Shown here piece after piece: positions 11,401-22,883 of a DNA stretch of 64,000 nt. Below the pieces are notes generated by a model, which ran no database searches, was not told the DNA's origin, and worked only from the letters and a program-made list of their open reading frames with translations. The position numbers and the translations under genes are program-made. Positions within the stretch are counted from its first letter, which is position 1, and every line of letters starts with the position of its first letter. Source of the stretch: Telopea speciosissima (taxonomy: Eukaryota; Streptophyta; Magnoliopsida; Proteales; Proteaceae); the NCBI RefSeq assembly GCF_018873765.1, contig NC_057923.1:21361913-21425912 (forward strand), written 5' to 3'.

Positions 11401-14170
11401 GCCACACACATCTCGGTGCATGCCTAGGGATGTGTGTGGCACAGCCCAACGGCTGGCAGCACCTTGGGCGTGCTAGGCTCCCTAGAGACGAGCTAAATTC
11501 ATTTTTTTCTAGGCCAGGCCTAGCTTGGATTCACTTCATGCATTCAACTTTGACCATGAAAACATGTTAGGTACTTGACTGATACAGCAAAAGCTCCAAA
11601 GTTGATGGAACACGATACATCAAGCCCTTTAACCTATCTCATACTAGGCTAGCCTAATCTAGCGCCAATACACTAGAGTGGGTCCCATTAGGCACATAAC
11701 AAAATACAAGTGTCTAAATAGATGTTGCAATTTATTTTTGGTAGACTTAGCCCATGGTTCATCCAGACAATATTGCAGGCTCATTTGGGCTTCCATTCTG
11801 GCACAAAGCCTCAGGTTGGGCCAACCCATTGATGACGGCGCACTAAAAGGATGGCGGAATTGACCAGACTTGGAAAGGCTTGAGTTATCAATTCCTTAGG
11901 CTCCATTTGGTTGCAAGGAAAATTCAACGAAAGGATGTTAAAATTTTCAAATCTAAAATGGAAACACTTATAATCATTACCCAACATGATTGCATAAATT
12001 ATTTAAATTTCTTACCATATTTAGTAGTAATACTTTATAAAAGTCATTTTTATGGGCAATAAGAGATCCCTGCTTGATCTTATAGCCCCTGCACCAGCAC
12101 AGGGGCCAACGAGAGTGCGCATAGGAGTATCAAAAATGAATAGGTTTTTTGATTTCACAAGGGTGAGATGGTAAATTTGCACACTCTAGTGACTAGGTGC
12201 AGGAACTACGGGACCAAGCAGCATTCATTTTTCAATTTTTATTTTACATTTCAAATCCAAGGGAATTAGTTGCAAAGTAGAGTGAAATTTAATAATAAAA
12301 TATGGAATGAATTGAAGTTAATGTCATAACCATGTGGAGTAATGATCACAAAAGTTTCTTTGTTAGGTTTGAAAATTTTCCATCCCTTCAATTTCCTTTG
12401 CAACCAGATGGAGCCTTAGAGCTAATAGAAATGAATGATAATAATTATTGTATTCGACTGAGAACTAACAATCTGGCCGGAATTTCAGATCGGAATCTCA
12501 ATCTTCAAAATTCTGTTGCATGTAACGAGGCTAAACACAGTGGTTTTGGGGAACATTCTGGGCACCCAAATATATCAAAATCTAAGCAGTTATGGAGAGG
12601 CCAAGAGGATTCCCTCCTTCCTCATTCTTGGCATCGAATCACCCATCTATTTTGCAAATTCTAATTATCTCCAAGAAAGGTATGTTTCGGCACTATACTC
12701 AGTTTCCTTTTTAGTTGGGAGAGGGTTTCCCACCTCAACAAGGCAACAATAATGGGGGGTGGGGGAGGGGGAATCTCCCAACCCACACAAATTATTTATT
12801 TATAAATTGTTTTCGTCAATAAATAAATAAATAAAAAAACCCACCTGATCAGGAAGGAGAGAGAATGTCAGTGTAGAACCGACATGATCAGAATGTAAGA
12901 GCATGAAGAGATCATTTTCCATTTCTAGTTTTTACTGCTTAGGACCAAAAAGTGCATTAAAGATTGCCAACATCTTAGACCATGGTGACTGTCTGCTATC
13001 AAACAATTCAAACAACAGCTGAAAGTAAGAAGAAATACCCGTTTGATGATGTCTGATCCAAAGATCTTGTATTCGAATCCATAAAAAAAACTCATCCGCG
13101 CTATTGTTAGGGTTGATGGCGTAGACCAGGCTCTGTCAAGACACTACATCTCATAGATATGAGCCTATATCCTTCCCCCCCCCCCCCCCGGCGGCCTCCC
13201 ACCTCAAAAATAAAAAGTTTTAAAATGTAGAATTGGTGATGGAATCGGTCCCAAAGAACCCTAGTCGACCCTCATATTTGAAATTTCAATGATTCTAGGG
13301 TTTTGGTCTATGAATCGGCCATATCGAACCGTCACAGATTGGGATTGGTGACTGTCAATTCCAATCGGATTCCTGATTATTGAAACCTTGCACACCCCCC
13401 CCAAACCCCAACCCCCCCCCCTCTCTCTCTCTCTCTCTCCAAAAAAGGAAATTTTGGAAACAAGGTGTTCTTCCCTTTGGATAATAAATTACCCTGAATG
13501 AGTTATTTGTTGTTGGGCAGGATACTAAGATGGGTCCGAGACGAGGAAGAAAGAACCAAAATAAAAAAGGAGAGTTCCAACAAGTGCTTAATTTTGGACA
13601 TGACTGATGAGTCCATGAATTTCAGTAAGACAGACAAAAAAAGGCTCATAATCAAGTTAGGACTAAATGGCTGATGTTAAAGCCTCATCCTCACCCTGCA
13701 GTCCTGCACACACGGCTTTTGTTATGTATTTGGAAACGATGAAACCTACTAAACCTTAATGAAATTTGACCAACACAAATCTCTTACTTTTGGCATCATT
13801 CAGCTGTGACAGCCATTGACACAAGTGGCCTCGTAACATTAATTGAACTTAAAAAGACACTGGAGAAACGGTCGCTTCAGGTAAAGAGAATCTCTAATCC
13901 TATCACTAGAAGCCAAAAGATTTAAGAAAATCTAAAATTTTTGTTGTGAATTTTGGTTGTAACATTTCCCAACTCTTTATATGAATTTCTGGATGCTTCC
14001 TTCACTCTGTTGTGTAGCTTGTGTTGGTGAATCCTGCTGCAGAAGTAATGGAAAAACTCCACCGATCTAATATTTTAGAGTCTTCTTTTGGTATAAATGG
14101 ACTCTATCTGACTGTTGGGGAAGCTGTTGCTGCCGTATCTCTATCACTCAAGAGTCAGCCCCAGCCCTGA
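8482..14170 (+). CDS. SULTR3;4-like: Group 3 sulfate transporter family protein, SULTR3;4/SPDT-like
   Basis: Thirteen exons: 8482-8802, 9235-9283, 9376-9583, 9774-9945, 10033-10098, 10227-10343, 10445-10561, 10657-10783, 10871-11157, 12489-12679, 13521-13606 (or -13624), 13804-13880 and 14018-14170. All phases agree and give about 656 residues, normal for the family. Visible marks are the N-terminal [14 protein letters not shown], membrane segments with [16 protein letters not shown] and [16 protein letters not shown], and a C-terminal STAS domain containing AIDTSG. I chose the ATG at 8482 (MGINSNRV) because SULTR3;4 proteins begin this way; an in-frame ATG lies at 8452. Family knowledge: plasma-membrane proton-coupled anion carriers, with SULTR3;4/SPDT members moving phosphate for distribution. 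The exon 11 donor is mutated (separate entry), so function is uncertain. Confidence 0.93.
11342..11490. repeat. Foldback MITE in SULTR3 intron 9
   Basis: The sequence is a near-complete hairpin: CGTCTCCAGGGAGC at the left pairs with GCTCCCTAGAGACG at the right, and the arms continue through GTGCTGCCAAGG / GGCAGCACCTTGG and TGTGCCACACACATC / GATGTGTGTGGCACA. A relative lies at 37379-37512. It is much more G+C-rich than its surroundings. No target duplication is clear. Confidence 0.75.
11899..12415. mobile_element. Tourist-like (PIF/Harbinger) MITE in SULTR3 intron 9
   Basis: Inverted ends GGCTCCATTTGGTTGCAA and, in reverse, GGCTCCATCTGGTTGCAA, flanked on both sides by TTA (11896-11898 and 12416-12418). 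The 3-bp TTA duplication and GGCTCC start are typical of PIF/Harbinger-derived Tourist MITEs. At 517 bp it is long for the group, because a second MITE sits inside it at 12070-12221. It ends about 70 bases before the exon 10 acceptor. Confidence 0.85.
12070..12221. mobile_element. MITE nested in the Tourist-like MITE
   Basis: Inverted ends CTGCTTGATCTTATAGCCCC and, reading in from the right, CTGCTTGGTCCCGTAGTTCC; the match continues into CTGCAC on both sides. The segment CCCCTGCACCAGCACAGGGGCC and GAGAGTGCGCATAGG recur in inverted orientation at about 37525-37602 and loosely near 5850-6000. The target duplication is not clear. Confidence 0.6.
13607..13626 (+). other. Mutated splice donor and cryptic donor of SULTR3 exon 11
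   Basis: Phase and protein homology place the exon 11 end at 13606, within [13 protein letters not shown]. The next six bases are ATGAGT where GTGAGT is expected, so the invariant first G of the intron is A. A good donor, GTAAGA, begins at 13625. Using it adds exactly 18 nt and keeps the frame, inserting six residues and changing the next from A to T. The acceptor at 13803/13804 is intact. A GT at 13611 would shift the frame. Confidence 0.8.
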
Positions 14171-16010
14171 ACTGTTTCAGGTTACTTAAAGAGTCTCACC
14201 AATAAGAAAATTGCTGGCTAGAGTAACAGTTAATATTAATAAAACAAAGTACTATTTCCATAGAGCTCTTATAAGAAAAGGTTTTGATGTGTTCAAGCCA
14301 CCAATGAATCTCTGTTACTGGTGTTTATGTGATGCTTCTGTGTCGAGAATAAACAAGTTGAATCGTGCCAATATACAGGCATTCCCAATTACTGAGTTAC
14401 AGACTACAAATTCCCAACCAGTCCTGCACTAATCAATAACACCATATAATCAAATACACGCAAGAGTGAGAATGACGAGATCTTTTCGTAAACAGGGAAT
14501 TAATGATCATACATCAAATACCTAACCCCTAATTGAGCTCAAACATTGTTGCAGGCTTAAGCTTGTTCCATTTCCATTTTTAGAGGGGAAAGGCAGGGGG
14601 GGGAATACAGATTAGATGTTTCATTTTCAAAGCAAATTACCATTATACATGGTGTTGCCCTGCATGTAAGAAACTTTCACAAAATGGTTGTCTTCCTAAA
14701 TTCCTCCCATTTTGATTGGTTTTTTTGTACTCTCTTATCACTGGCCAGCATGAACAATGGAACCTAAAGCGGATCTAAGCGGGCTTCAATAGTCCTTAAT
14801 GCAAAAACTGTATCTCACAAGCCTTGCTCAAAAGCTCTGAAACAGTCAAGTCATCCATCAGCAAGAAAGTTTCGTTCCATATCCTCTTGCCTGTGGAGTT
14901 CGTCAAACATCTGCATGGAATAACTTTCAAATTAACAATGTTGAAATTTGCATGCATGAAGATGAGTGTTAAAAAGTTATACAAATTTTCTCCAAACCAT
15001 GAAACTAAACCACCTATACATAAAATTCCCAAGATGACAACTATATTTTTTTGGGACAAGTACAACAGATTGACTAGATATCTAAATCCACTATCATTTT
15101 CAGCTTAAACCTAAATCATAATTATTCAGTCATCCAACAGATAATTGATAGAAATAACTAATTAGGTATATATTATATGAAATTACATCTCCTGGAACTG
15201 ACTTCCTACAAATGCTGATTATTTAGCCATTGAAGCTATAAAATTAAGATCAACCGAGCTTCTGTGGATTCTTGTCCATCCCATTTTGTTTGCATTCTAG
15301 TTCAAGATGTGAAGGGGAGGGTTACACCCCGTCTTTTTTAGCTCTCTTTTCTTTTATTTTGTATATTTAAACCTCTCCAAAAAAAAAAAAAAGGAACTGA
15401 CTTTATGCAAAGGGAAAAAACTTCTGCTACTCCCTGTTAGCCACATGACTGGATGATTGGCAATCTTAACATCACACAGATGGCAGATAACTGGATCGTA
15501 CTAGTCAAAATTGGTGCCTATCTGATGGGTTTCTAAAAGCCTTAAATGATTAGGTTCAGAATCCAAGACATACCAGAATAGCAGTCGAGCAAGGGAACCA
15601 GATTTCAAAAGAGATTTAATACTGAAAATCAGAAACTCAGATGGGCTCAAAATTCTGGTCGAAGGATAGGAACCATACGCAGTAAGGCGACCCAAGGTGA
15701 TGGAGGGGTGCGGTGCCTAAGCGCTTAGGCAACAAGGTGCCCAAGTGTTATTTTTTTAATTCCCCTCTTTTCTAACATTATTTAGTATGTTACAATATAT
15801 ACCTTATATAACTTATATCATCAAAAATCAACATTAAGCCACATCAAGTCATCAGAGAGCAGCATAGAACTAGAAGACAGGAGAACTGAAGAAGCAAGCT
15901 ATTGGAAGTTTGAAACAATCAAAACATACAGTTGGTTTATACTGTTCTTGGAATTGGTCATTGTCATGGTATACCTAGTCTCACATTTGGTTTATAGTGT
16001 TCTTAGAAAA
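14171..16010. other. SULTR3 3' flank and spacer
   Basis: This holds the likely 3' UTR of the transporter and AT-rich spacer. Near 15685-15740 is a fragment (AAGGCGACCC, GGTGCCTAAGCGCTTAGGC) resembling the cores of the CATAGTTGTC MITE family. No complete gene is seen. Confidence 0.5.
14851..14910 (-). other. Possible orphan terminal exon on the minus strand
   Basis: Read on the minus strand, an acceptor-like CATGCAG precedes a 20-codon stretch (19 residues: MFDELHRQEDMERNFLADG) that ends in TGA. The composition looks protein-like, but I do not recognise the protein and found no partner exon to the right, where the Copia element begins at 16588. It may be the last exon of a disrupted gene or chance. 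Confidence 0.2.
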
Positions 16011-16077
16011 CATAGTTGTCAAGGCGTCGCCTAGGCGTCCAGGCGCTTTGGTCGACCTAACCGCCGTGACAACTATG
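16011..16077. mobile_element. 67-bp hAT-type MITE with perfect 8-bp TSD
   Basis: Perfect 10-bp ends CATAGTTGTC and GACAACTATG enclose a G+C-rich core (AAGGCGTCGCCTAGGCGTCC). The identical 8-bp duplication TTAGAAAA flanks both sides (16003-16010 and 16078-16085). A longer relative with its own 8-bp duplication lies at 34464-34586. Confidence 0.88.
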
Positions 16078-16587
16078 TTAGAAAATATGATCTTATCTAT
16101 AAGTAATTAAACAGCTCTCGATTTAGAGAAATGTTCTTGTTCTCTAAGAAGTTTGACTGGTCAAAGGATTTTATTTTTACATAAGACATTTTGTATTAGG
16201 TAGAGCACAGAACCAGCTTTCCAACATACCCAAGAATGCTTAAATCTGATTTATATTAAAGGAGTTATGTTCTGGTCAAACCTTATTTGGTGTACGTGAA
16301 TGCTATCAAAACTCTGAATAAAATTTTTTTTTTTTTAGATATCAAAACAAATTAATATTTTACTGCTCTTTTGGTTTTTGGCAATGTTTTACCATATTAA
16401 GATTAATGGAATTTTTAGATTTGAGAAAAACCCTAGCATTAGAAATTTGAAAATTTCACCTACCGCCGAAAAATTCAGTTTTTGTTCATGAACTGGGGAG
16501 TTGACTTTTTATTCTTTTGGAATTTGATTTTTTAATTATTTTTATTGGATTCAAATAGGGGGATATTTGTTTAGTTAACAAATATAT
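16078..16587. other. Spacer between MITE and Copia element
   Basis: AT-rich sequence with no coding frame, RNA gene or element ends that I can support. Confidence 0.5.
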
Positions 16588-16794
16588 TGTTAGATTATAT
16601 GGGGCCAGAATACCGTGGGGGTATTCTGGACTTTTTTCCTCTTTTATTTATGTCTTTTATTATGTCTTGTATGTGTGGATTAGTCCCACATTGCTTATGT
16701 AATTATTTTCCATACTTCATTATGATTATAAATAGATGTGCTTAGGATGATAATTAATTATCCAAGCCTTTCCCTAATTTTAAATCTCTCTACA
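16588..16794 (+). repeat. 5' LTR of the Copia element
   Basis: The 207-bp repeat starts TGTTAG and ends CTACA. A TATA-like TATAAATAG lies near 16728. It matches 22053-22257 almost exactly. Confidence 0.97.
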
Positions 16795-16806
16795 TGGTAT
16801 CAGAGC
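16795..16806 (+). other. Primer-binding site (initiator tRNA-Met)
   Basis: TGGTATCAGAGC follows the 5' LTR directly. This is the usual plant Copia site complementary to the 3' end of initiator methionine tRNA. Confidence 0.95.
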
Positions 16807-17674
16807 AGATTTCGAATTAGGGACCACCCCTCTTCAAATTTCAGTTTTTTCCTTTTCTCTCTCTCTCTTGATTTTCTCCTCTCCTCTCTCTCTTCTCCCT
16901 TGTTCTCTATTCTCACATAGGGCAGCACTGATGAGGTGATCATTCGATCTAGTTGCTGCCCCCATTACCTTATGGATGCTACATAATTCTGCTCGATAGG
17001 AACCAGCCATTCCAGCCTGCAAAATTTGGAGCTTCAGTTTTTTGGGGATTGCTTCTACTTCTCTTACAAGGAATCAACTCCTCCCTTTAAAGACCACAAC
17101 CTGCAGTAGGATTTTCCTCTTATTGGTTCAAATTCTTATCTCAGATTTGATCACAGTTTCAAGACCTCCTAAGATCGATTTTTACAAAAACAGGGTTTTT
17201 ATCAAAACCCCAACAATTGTCGATCTAGGAGTTTGGGCCCTCTATTGTTTCTGAATTTTTGAAGGGTGTTTCTCCACTGATAAGGACCCACTCGACTGCA
17301 CTTTGGGCTTCAACAGTTCAGTTTTTTGAAGACTTCCTTGAGATCGATTGCACCATCACAGGGTTTTTTTTCAAAAACCCTGTGATGGTTGCTGCTGCCT
17401 ATTGAATCTGATTTTTTGCAGGTGTTTTCTTCAATTATTAAGGGCTCCTCGACTTCAGTTTCAGCCAATTCACTGCAGTTTTTTGGTCTCTTGGATCCTT
17501 CATCGATTTCAGCAATTCAGGGTTTTGTTCAAAACCCTGACAATATCGATCTAGGTTTTTTCATTGGCTGCTGGTTCTGATTTTTGGAGACTTCTGTCAT
17601 CTCCTTATAAGAGGCTTTTCCTCCATATTTCAGCTCTTCACTTTAAGATATTATTGGGCTTCTCTGCTGCCACT

Positions 17675-19188
17675 ATGGGTGATTCTTCCACCTCTACAGC
17701 TACTTCGGATCATGATGGCCACAGCAAGACAGACTATCACAGTTTTCCACCCAACCCTATTAAACTTGATGGCTCAAATTACCTTCTATGATCCAAATCT
17801 GCCTTCTTTGCCATTGCTGGCCATGGTCTCACCAGCCATATTAATGGCACTAGTGTGATGCCTAGTGACCAAGGACCTGCTCAGGAAAGGTGGCTTGCCA
17901 GTAATGGTGTTCTCATGTCCTACCTAATAGGCTCTATGACTCCAGATTTGCAGCATAACTTTCTTCTTCTGGACACTGCCTCCCAGATTTGGGCTGCTTG
18001 CAAGGAAACCTATGGACAGCTTGGCAATGATGCCCAAGTATATGAATTTCGGAAGAAGGTCCTTCACACCACTCAGGGAGAACTTTCAGTTTCGAAATAC
18101 TATGCTACTCTACGCAGTCTGTGGCAACAGTTGGACCACTTCTCTGACTTTCACCCTACTACAGTTGCTGACATTGCTTCCTATAAGAAGCATGTGGACA
18201 ATCTTATGCCTTGGTGTCCTCTGAGGAGAACCGTAGGACTGCCATGTTGCACCCTCCTACTACTGACAGATCAGCTCTCAAGGCTGCTGTCCCTGCCACT
18301 CCTGCACCTAGTGGGACTGCTTCTCTTGGTGATTCTACTACAGGGACTGTTGTTTGTGAGCACTGTCACAAACCTTATCACACCAAAGAGAAGTGCTGGA
18401 AACTTCATGGGAAACCGGCTGATTTTGAGGCTAAAAGGGCTGCCAAGATAAAGATAAAGACAAAGACTAAGGCCCATCAGACTGAGACTGTTACTGCAGC
18501 CCCTACTACTAACACTGGTCTATCCCAGGATGATCTACAGGCACTCCTACGTATGCTAAGGTCTTCCGCTACTGCTGCCTCTACTACATCAGCTACTGCC
18601 AATTCTTCGGCTCCTTCAGGTTCATACTTTGCCCGGTCAGATATTTCATTTGGAGGTCATTGTGCTTCTGTGGCTTCCCATCCTTGGATCATAGATTCTG
18701 GAGTTACAGATCATATGACCGGTTCCTCTAGTCTATTTCACAGATATTCTCCCACTTCTGGGAAAGATAAGGTCAAAGTGGCTGATGATTCCCTTTCTTC
18801 CATATCTGGAAAAGGAATCATCAACTGCACTTCCTCTTTTCCCTTGTCTTCTATTTTGCACATTCCTAATTTTACTACTAACATTCTTTCCATTAGTAGT
18901 ATTACTCGAGATCTTAACTACAAAGTCACTTTTTTCCCTTCTCATTGTGTGTTTCAGGATCTGGACTCTGGGAAGACGATTGGATTGAGTAAAGTGCACG
19001 GTGGACTGTACCTGCTTGATGACGGTCGCTTCTCTCCACCACCATTACCTTCTCCGCTGCATCAAAACTCCTTGGTCTCTTCTGAACTCTACCAGTGGCA
19101 CTCTCGGTTAGGTCACCCCCCTTTAGGAATTTTAGCTCATTTATTTCCTAGTTTGGTCACCCTACATACTAAGGATGACTTTTTGTGA
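17675..19188 (+). pseudogene. Copia gag and protease, broken
   Basis: The frame opens at ATG 17675 (MGDSSTSTATSDHDGHSKTD). Early in gag a TGA at about 17790 replaces the expected TGG of a YLLWS-like motif, and a one-base frameshift occurs near 18205-18212. Downstream are a CCHC zinc knuckle (CEHCHKPYHTKEKC), the aspartic protease motif WIIDSGVTDHM, and the pre-integrase segment YQWHSRLGHPP. The frame ends at a second frameshift in a T-run at 19178-19188, where integrase resumes in the next frame. Gag packages RNA and protease cuts the polyprotein; this copy could not make them intact. Confidence 0.93.
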
Positions 19189-22045
19189 GGCTTGTGTTCT
19201 GGCCAAGCAGACACGTTCAAATTATCCGATTTCAAATAAAAGGAGTTCTTCTTGTTTTACTTTGGTGCATTCTGATGTTTGGGGCCCTAGTCGTAAGCCA
19301 TCTATTTTTGGTCATTGTTGGTTTGTCTCTTTCATTGATTGTCATTCTAGGAACACTTGGGTGTATCTTTTGCACACACAAAATCAGGTTTTCTCATGTT
19401 TTCAGCATTTTCATAAAATGATACAAACTCAGTTCCAAGCTACTCTCAAAATATTGAGAAGTGATAATGGAACCGAGTATACTGAATCCCAATTTCAAAA
19501 ATATTTGGTTGATCATGGCATTATTCACCAAACTAGTTGTGTTGATACCCCTACCCAGAATGGTGTGGCAGAAAGAAAAAACCACCACTTGTTGGAAATG
19601 GCTAGGGCTTTAATGTTTGCGAGGAATGTCCCATCTCAGTATTGGGGGGATGTGGTTCTCACTGCCGCCTATCTCATCAATAGGTTAACTTCTCGGGTTC
19701 TTAATTCCCGTAGCCCCTGTGATATTTTACTGAGCCATTCCTCCTTTACTGTGCCTCCCAAGGTATTTGGGTGTGTGTGTTATGCTAGAGATACCAGATC
19801 TCCAGGCAAACTTGAACCTAGGGGGCTCCGTTGTATTTTCTTGGGTTATTCTCCAACCCAGAAAGGTTATAAGTGTTACCATCCCCCTTCCCGTCGTACC
19901 TTTGTTAGTATGGATGTTGTTTTCCATGAGACACTTTCTTATTATTCTTCACCACTTCTTCAGGGGGAGAGTTCTAGTGAAGATATGTTTTTTGAGATTC
20001 CTCCACTGGAGGTTCCTCTAGCTGCTGCCCAGCCTCCTTTACCACCACCCACGGCTGCTGCCCAGCCTCCTTTGACTGCTGCCCAACCTCCTTTGGATGC
20101 TGCCTATCCTACTTTAATTAATACCCAACCTCCTCTGGTTGTTCCTCCCTCACCTAATGGGAATCCTTTACAAGGGGAGACCATAGAAAATAGTGTTGTT
20201 AATGTTCCTATTCAGGAGGAGCGGACTCCAGTCCAAAGAACTATTGGTGAATTTCAGAAGAGAATTGACAACTCCAACATACTCACCTACACAAGGGGCA
20301 GAACCAACAGAGGGCAGCTACAATCCACTTTAGCACCAATGCCCATCTAATTGCCGGCTCCAGATCCAGATCCTCCATCCCCTGGTAATGCCTCTTCTTC
20401 CGACCTACCTATTGCTCATCGCAAAGGTACTAGGACTTGCACTTTACATCCCATATCTCGTGTTGTTTCTTATAGTTCTCTTTCTCCTTCTTTTCGTGCT
20501 TTTGTATCTTCTCTTTCTTCTGTTTCGATTCCTAGGAATTGGCAGGAAGCATCTACAGATGGAAAGTGGAAGGCAGCAATGTTGGAAGAAATGAGAGCAC
20601 TACATAAAAATAATACATGGGATCTTATGGCTCTTCCTCCAGGGAAAAAACCAGTTGGATGTCAATGGGTCTTTGTGGTCAAACAAAAGGCTGATGGTTC
20701 TGTGGATCGATATAAGGCACGTCTGGTTGCAAAGGGATTCACTCAAACTTATGGAGTTGACTATCAAAAGACCATTGCACCGGTGGCAAAGCTCAACACT
20801 GTCAGGGTGCCATTATCTTGGGTGGGATCTCAGCTGTTAGATGTAAAGAATGCCTTCCTCCATGGGGAACTTAAGAAGGAGGTATATATGGACATTCCAC
20901 CAGGCTTCTTTGATGACAGGACCAAGGGCAGGGTTTGTAAATTGAAGCGTGCACTTTATGGGTTGAAACAGTCACCTAGGGCCTGGTTTGGCAGATTTCA
21001 CAAAGCTATGATTTCAACAGGTTACAAGCAGAGTAATGCTGACCACACTTTGTTTATCAGACGAGTTGGTGACAAGGTAACTCTTCTCATAGTCTATGTG
21101 GATGATATTGTGGTCACTGGTAATGATGGTGATGCTATCAAGAATTTGAAACTCTTCCTTGGCCGTAACTTTGAAGTAAAAGATCTTGGCCCTCTAAAAT
21201 ATTTTCTAGGGATAGAAGTTGCTCGATCTTCGAAGGGCATCTTTCTTTCTCAAAGAAAATATATCCTTGATCTATTGACTGAGACTGGGCTGCTAGGTTG
21301 TCATCCTTTAGATACTCCTATGGAAGCTACTACAAAACTTGAGGAGAAAGAGGGTGAACCTGTTGACAAGGGTTGTTATCAGCGATTGGTGGGCAAACTA
21401 ACCTACCTCTCTCACATACGACCTGACATAGCCGTTGTTGTAAGTTTGGTGAGCCAGTTTATGCATGATCCCTATTCCTCACATATGGATGTAGTCCTTC
21501 GTATTCTGCAGTATTTGAAGTCTGCTCCAGGAAAGGGAATTCTTCTCTCTCCCAATGGTCACCTGAAGGTTGAAGCTTATACTGATGCTGATTGGGCTGG
21601 TTCTACTGACAGAAAATCTATCTCTGGCTATTGTTCCTTTGTGGGTGGGAACCTTGTCACATGGCGTAGCAAAAAACAGAATGTTGTGGCAAGGTCCAGT
21701 GCTGAAGCCGAGTTTCGTGCGATGGCCCAAAGAATTTGTGAGCTTCTATGGCTTAGAGGATTATTGCAGGATATTGGTGTTGCTGTCCATCTTCCCATGT
21801 TGCTTTATTGTGACAATAAAGCCGCCATTAGCATTGCTCATAACCCTGTCCAGCATGATCATACTAAGCACTTGGAGGTTGACCGACATTTCATCAAGGA
21901 GAAGCTTGAAGCAGGTCTCATTTGTGTTCCCTTTGTGAAGTCTACTGATCAGCTGGCTGATGTGTTCACTAAGGGACTAAGTGGCACGCTGTTTCTTCCT
22001 ATCTTAGTCAAGTTGGGCATGCATGATATCTATGCTCCAACTTAA
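19175..22045 (+). pseudogene. Copia integrase, reverse transcriptase and RNase H, one internal stop
   Basis: Integrase shows all three catalytic positions: D in HSDVWGP, D in RSDNGTEY and E in GVAERKN, followed by KVFGC and FLGY. A TAA at 20348 splits the frame; the same frame continues to 22045. Reverse transcriptase begins near 20540 and has LDVKNAFLHG, YGLKQSPRAW and YVDD. Just before LDVKNAFLHG a few residues usual for the family appear to be missing, without loss of frame. RNase H follows with YTDADWAG, SSAEAEFRA and HTKHLEVDRHFIKE. Apart from the stop the region is intact. Confidence 0.95.
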
Positions 22046-22052
22046 GGGGGAG

Positions 22053-22257
22053 TATTAGATTATATGGAGCCAGAATACCGTGGGGGTATTCTGGACTTTT
22101 TTCCTCTTTTATTTGTCTTTTATTATGTCTTGTATGTGTAGATTAGTCCCACATTGCTTATGTAATTATTTTCCATACTTCATTATGATTATAAATAGAT
22201 GTGCTTGGGATGATAATTAATTATCCAAGCCATTCCCTAATTTTAAATCTCTCTACA
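22053..22257 (+). repeat. 3' LTR of the Copia element
   Basis: The 205-bp repeat starts TATTAG (the TG end mutated to TA) and ends CTACA. A polypurine tract, AAGGGGGAG, lies directly before it. Confidence 0.96.
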
Positions 22258-22262
22258 TATAT

Positions 22263-22384
22263 CATTTGGCATAAATAAGAGCCAAGGCCCAAGGCGTTCA
22301 ATACCACTAAGGCGACAACCGCCTAGACCCCATACAATCCGCCTGGACGCCTAGGCGGTGCCTAAGCGACGCCTTGACAACCAT
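22263..22384. repeat. CATAGTTGTC-family MITE remnant
   Basis: The end CGACGCCTTGACAACCATG and core GCCTGGACGCCTAGGCGGTG match the family seen at 16011-16077 and 34464-34586. The other terminus is not evident, and no target duplication was found, so this is a partial or rearranged copy next to the Copia insertion site. Confidence 0.6.
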
Positions 22385-22883
22385 GACAGGAATGGGGAGA
22401 ATACTTCTCAAAGTCTGTTCAGATATGATGGTCTGATCTGAAGCTATGATGATATCCTACTGGAGATAGGCTACTAGAATAGGGATTCCAGAACAGCATA
22501 TCAATCTACGATTATAAGAGGATCAGATAAGTAAATAAAATTGATCAAAACATTAACAGATCCCAGCAATGGCAATAGGATATCAATCTGACAAAGGAAC
22601 TAAAACATTGATCCACAAATAAGATAAAACCGAGAATCACCCTAAGGTAGGACTTCAGGAAAACAGTAGCAAAATTGGACTTTAAAAACAGAAATCAGCA
22701 AATGTTTTTAAAATGAGTTAAGCATACTCTAGTATATAGAAAGAGAAACTCATTCAATTAAAGAAATATGCGCATGAACTGAATGATTACTAACTTGATT
22801 TACTGGATTGATAACAAAGAGAAAGAATAGGAGAAGATATATCCAAGCCTCTCAACTAGAACTAGATTAGAATCCCACCAACC
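22385..22883. other. Spacer or unrecognised LTR portion left of the chromovirus
   Basis: AT-rich sequence without coding potential. It is where the rest of the chromovirus 3' LTR should lie, but it does not resemble the matching half of the right-hand LTR. Confidence 0.45.

Larger units (their letters stand above)
16588..22257 (+). mobile_element. Nearly complete Ty1/Copia LTR retrotransposon
   Basis: The 5,670-bp element is bounded by LTRs and by the identical 5-bp duplication TATAT (16583-16587 and 22258-22262). Order is 5' LTR, primer-binding site, gag, protease, integrase, reverse transcriptase, RNase H, polypurine tract, 3' LTR. Integrase precedes reverse transcriptase, which defines Copia. 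The two LTRs differ at about five substitutions and one 2-bp gap over about 205 bp, indicating a fairly recent insertion. Coding sequence carries four clear lesions (two stops, two frameshifts), so this copy is not autonomous. The short LTRs fit Ale/Retrofit-like groups, but that is a guess. Confidence 0.97.

Noticed and set aside
14796..15065. Minus-strand frame of 89 codons
   Set aside because: Overlaps the better-supported short exon candidate in another frame; no domain.
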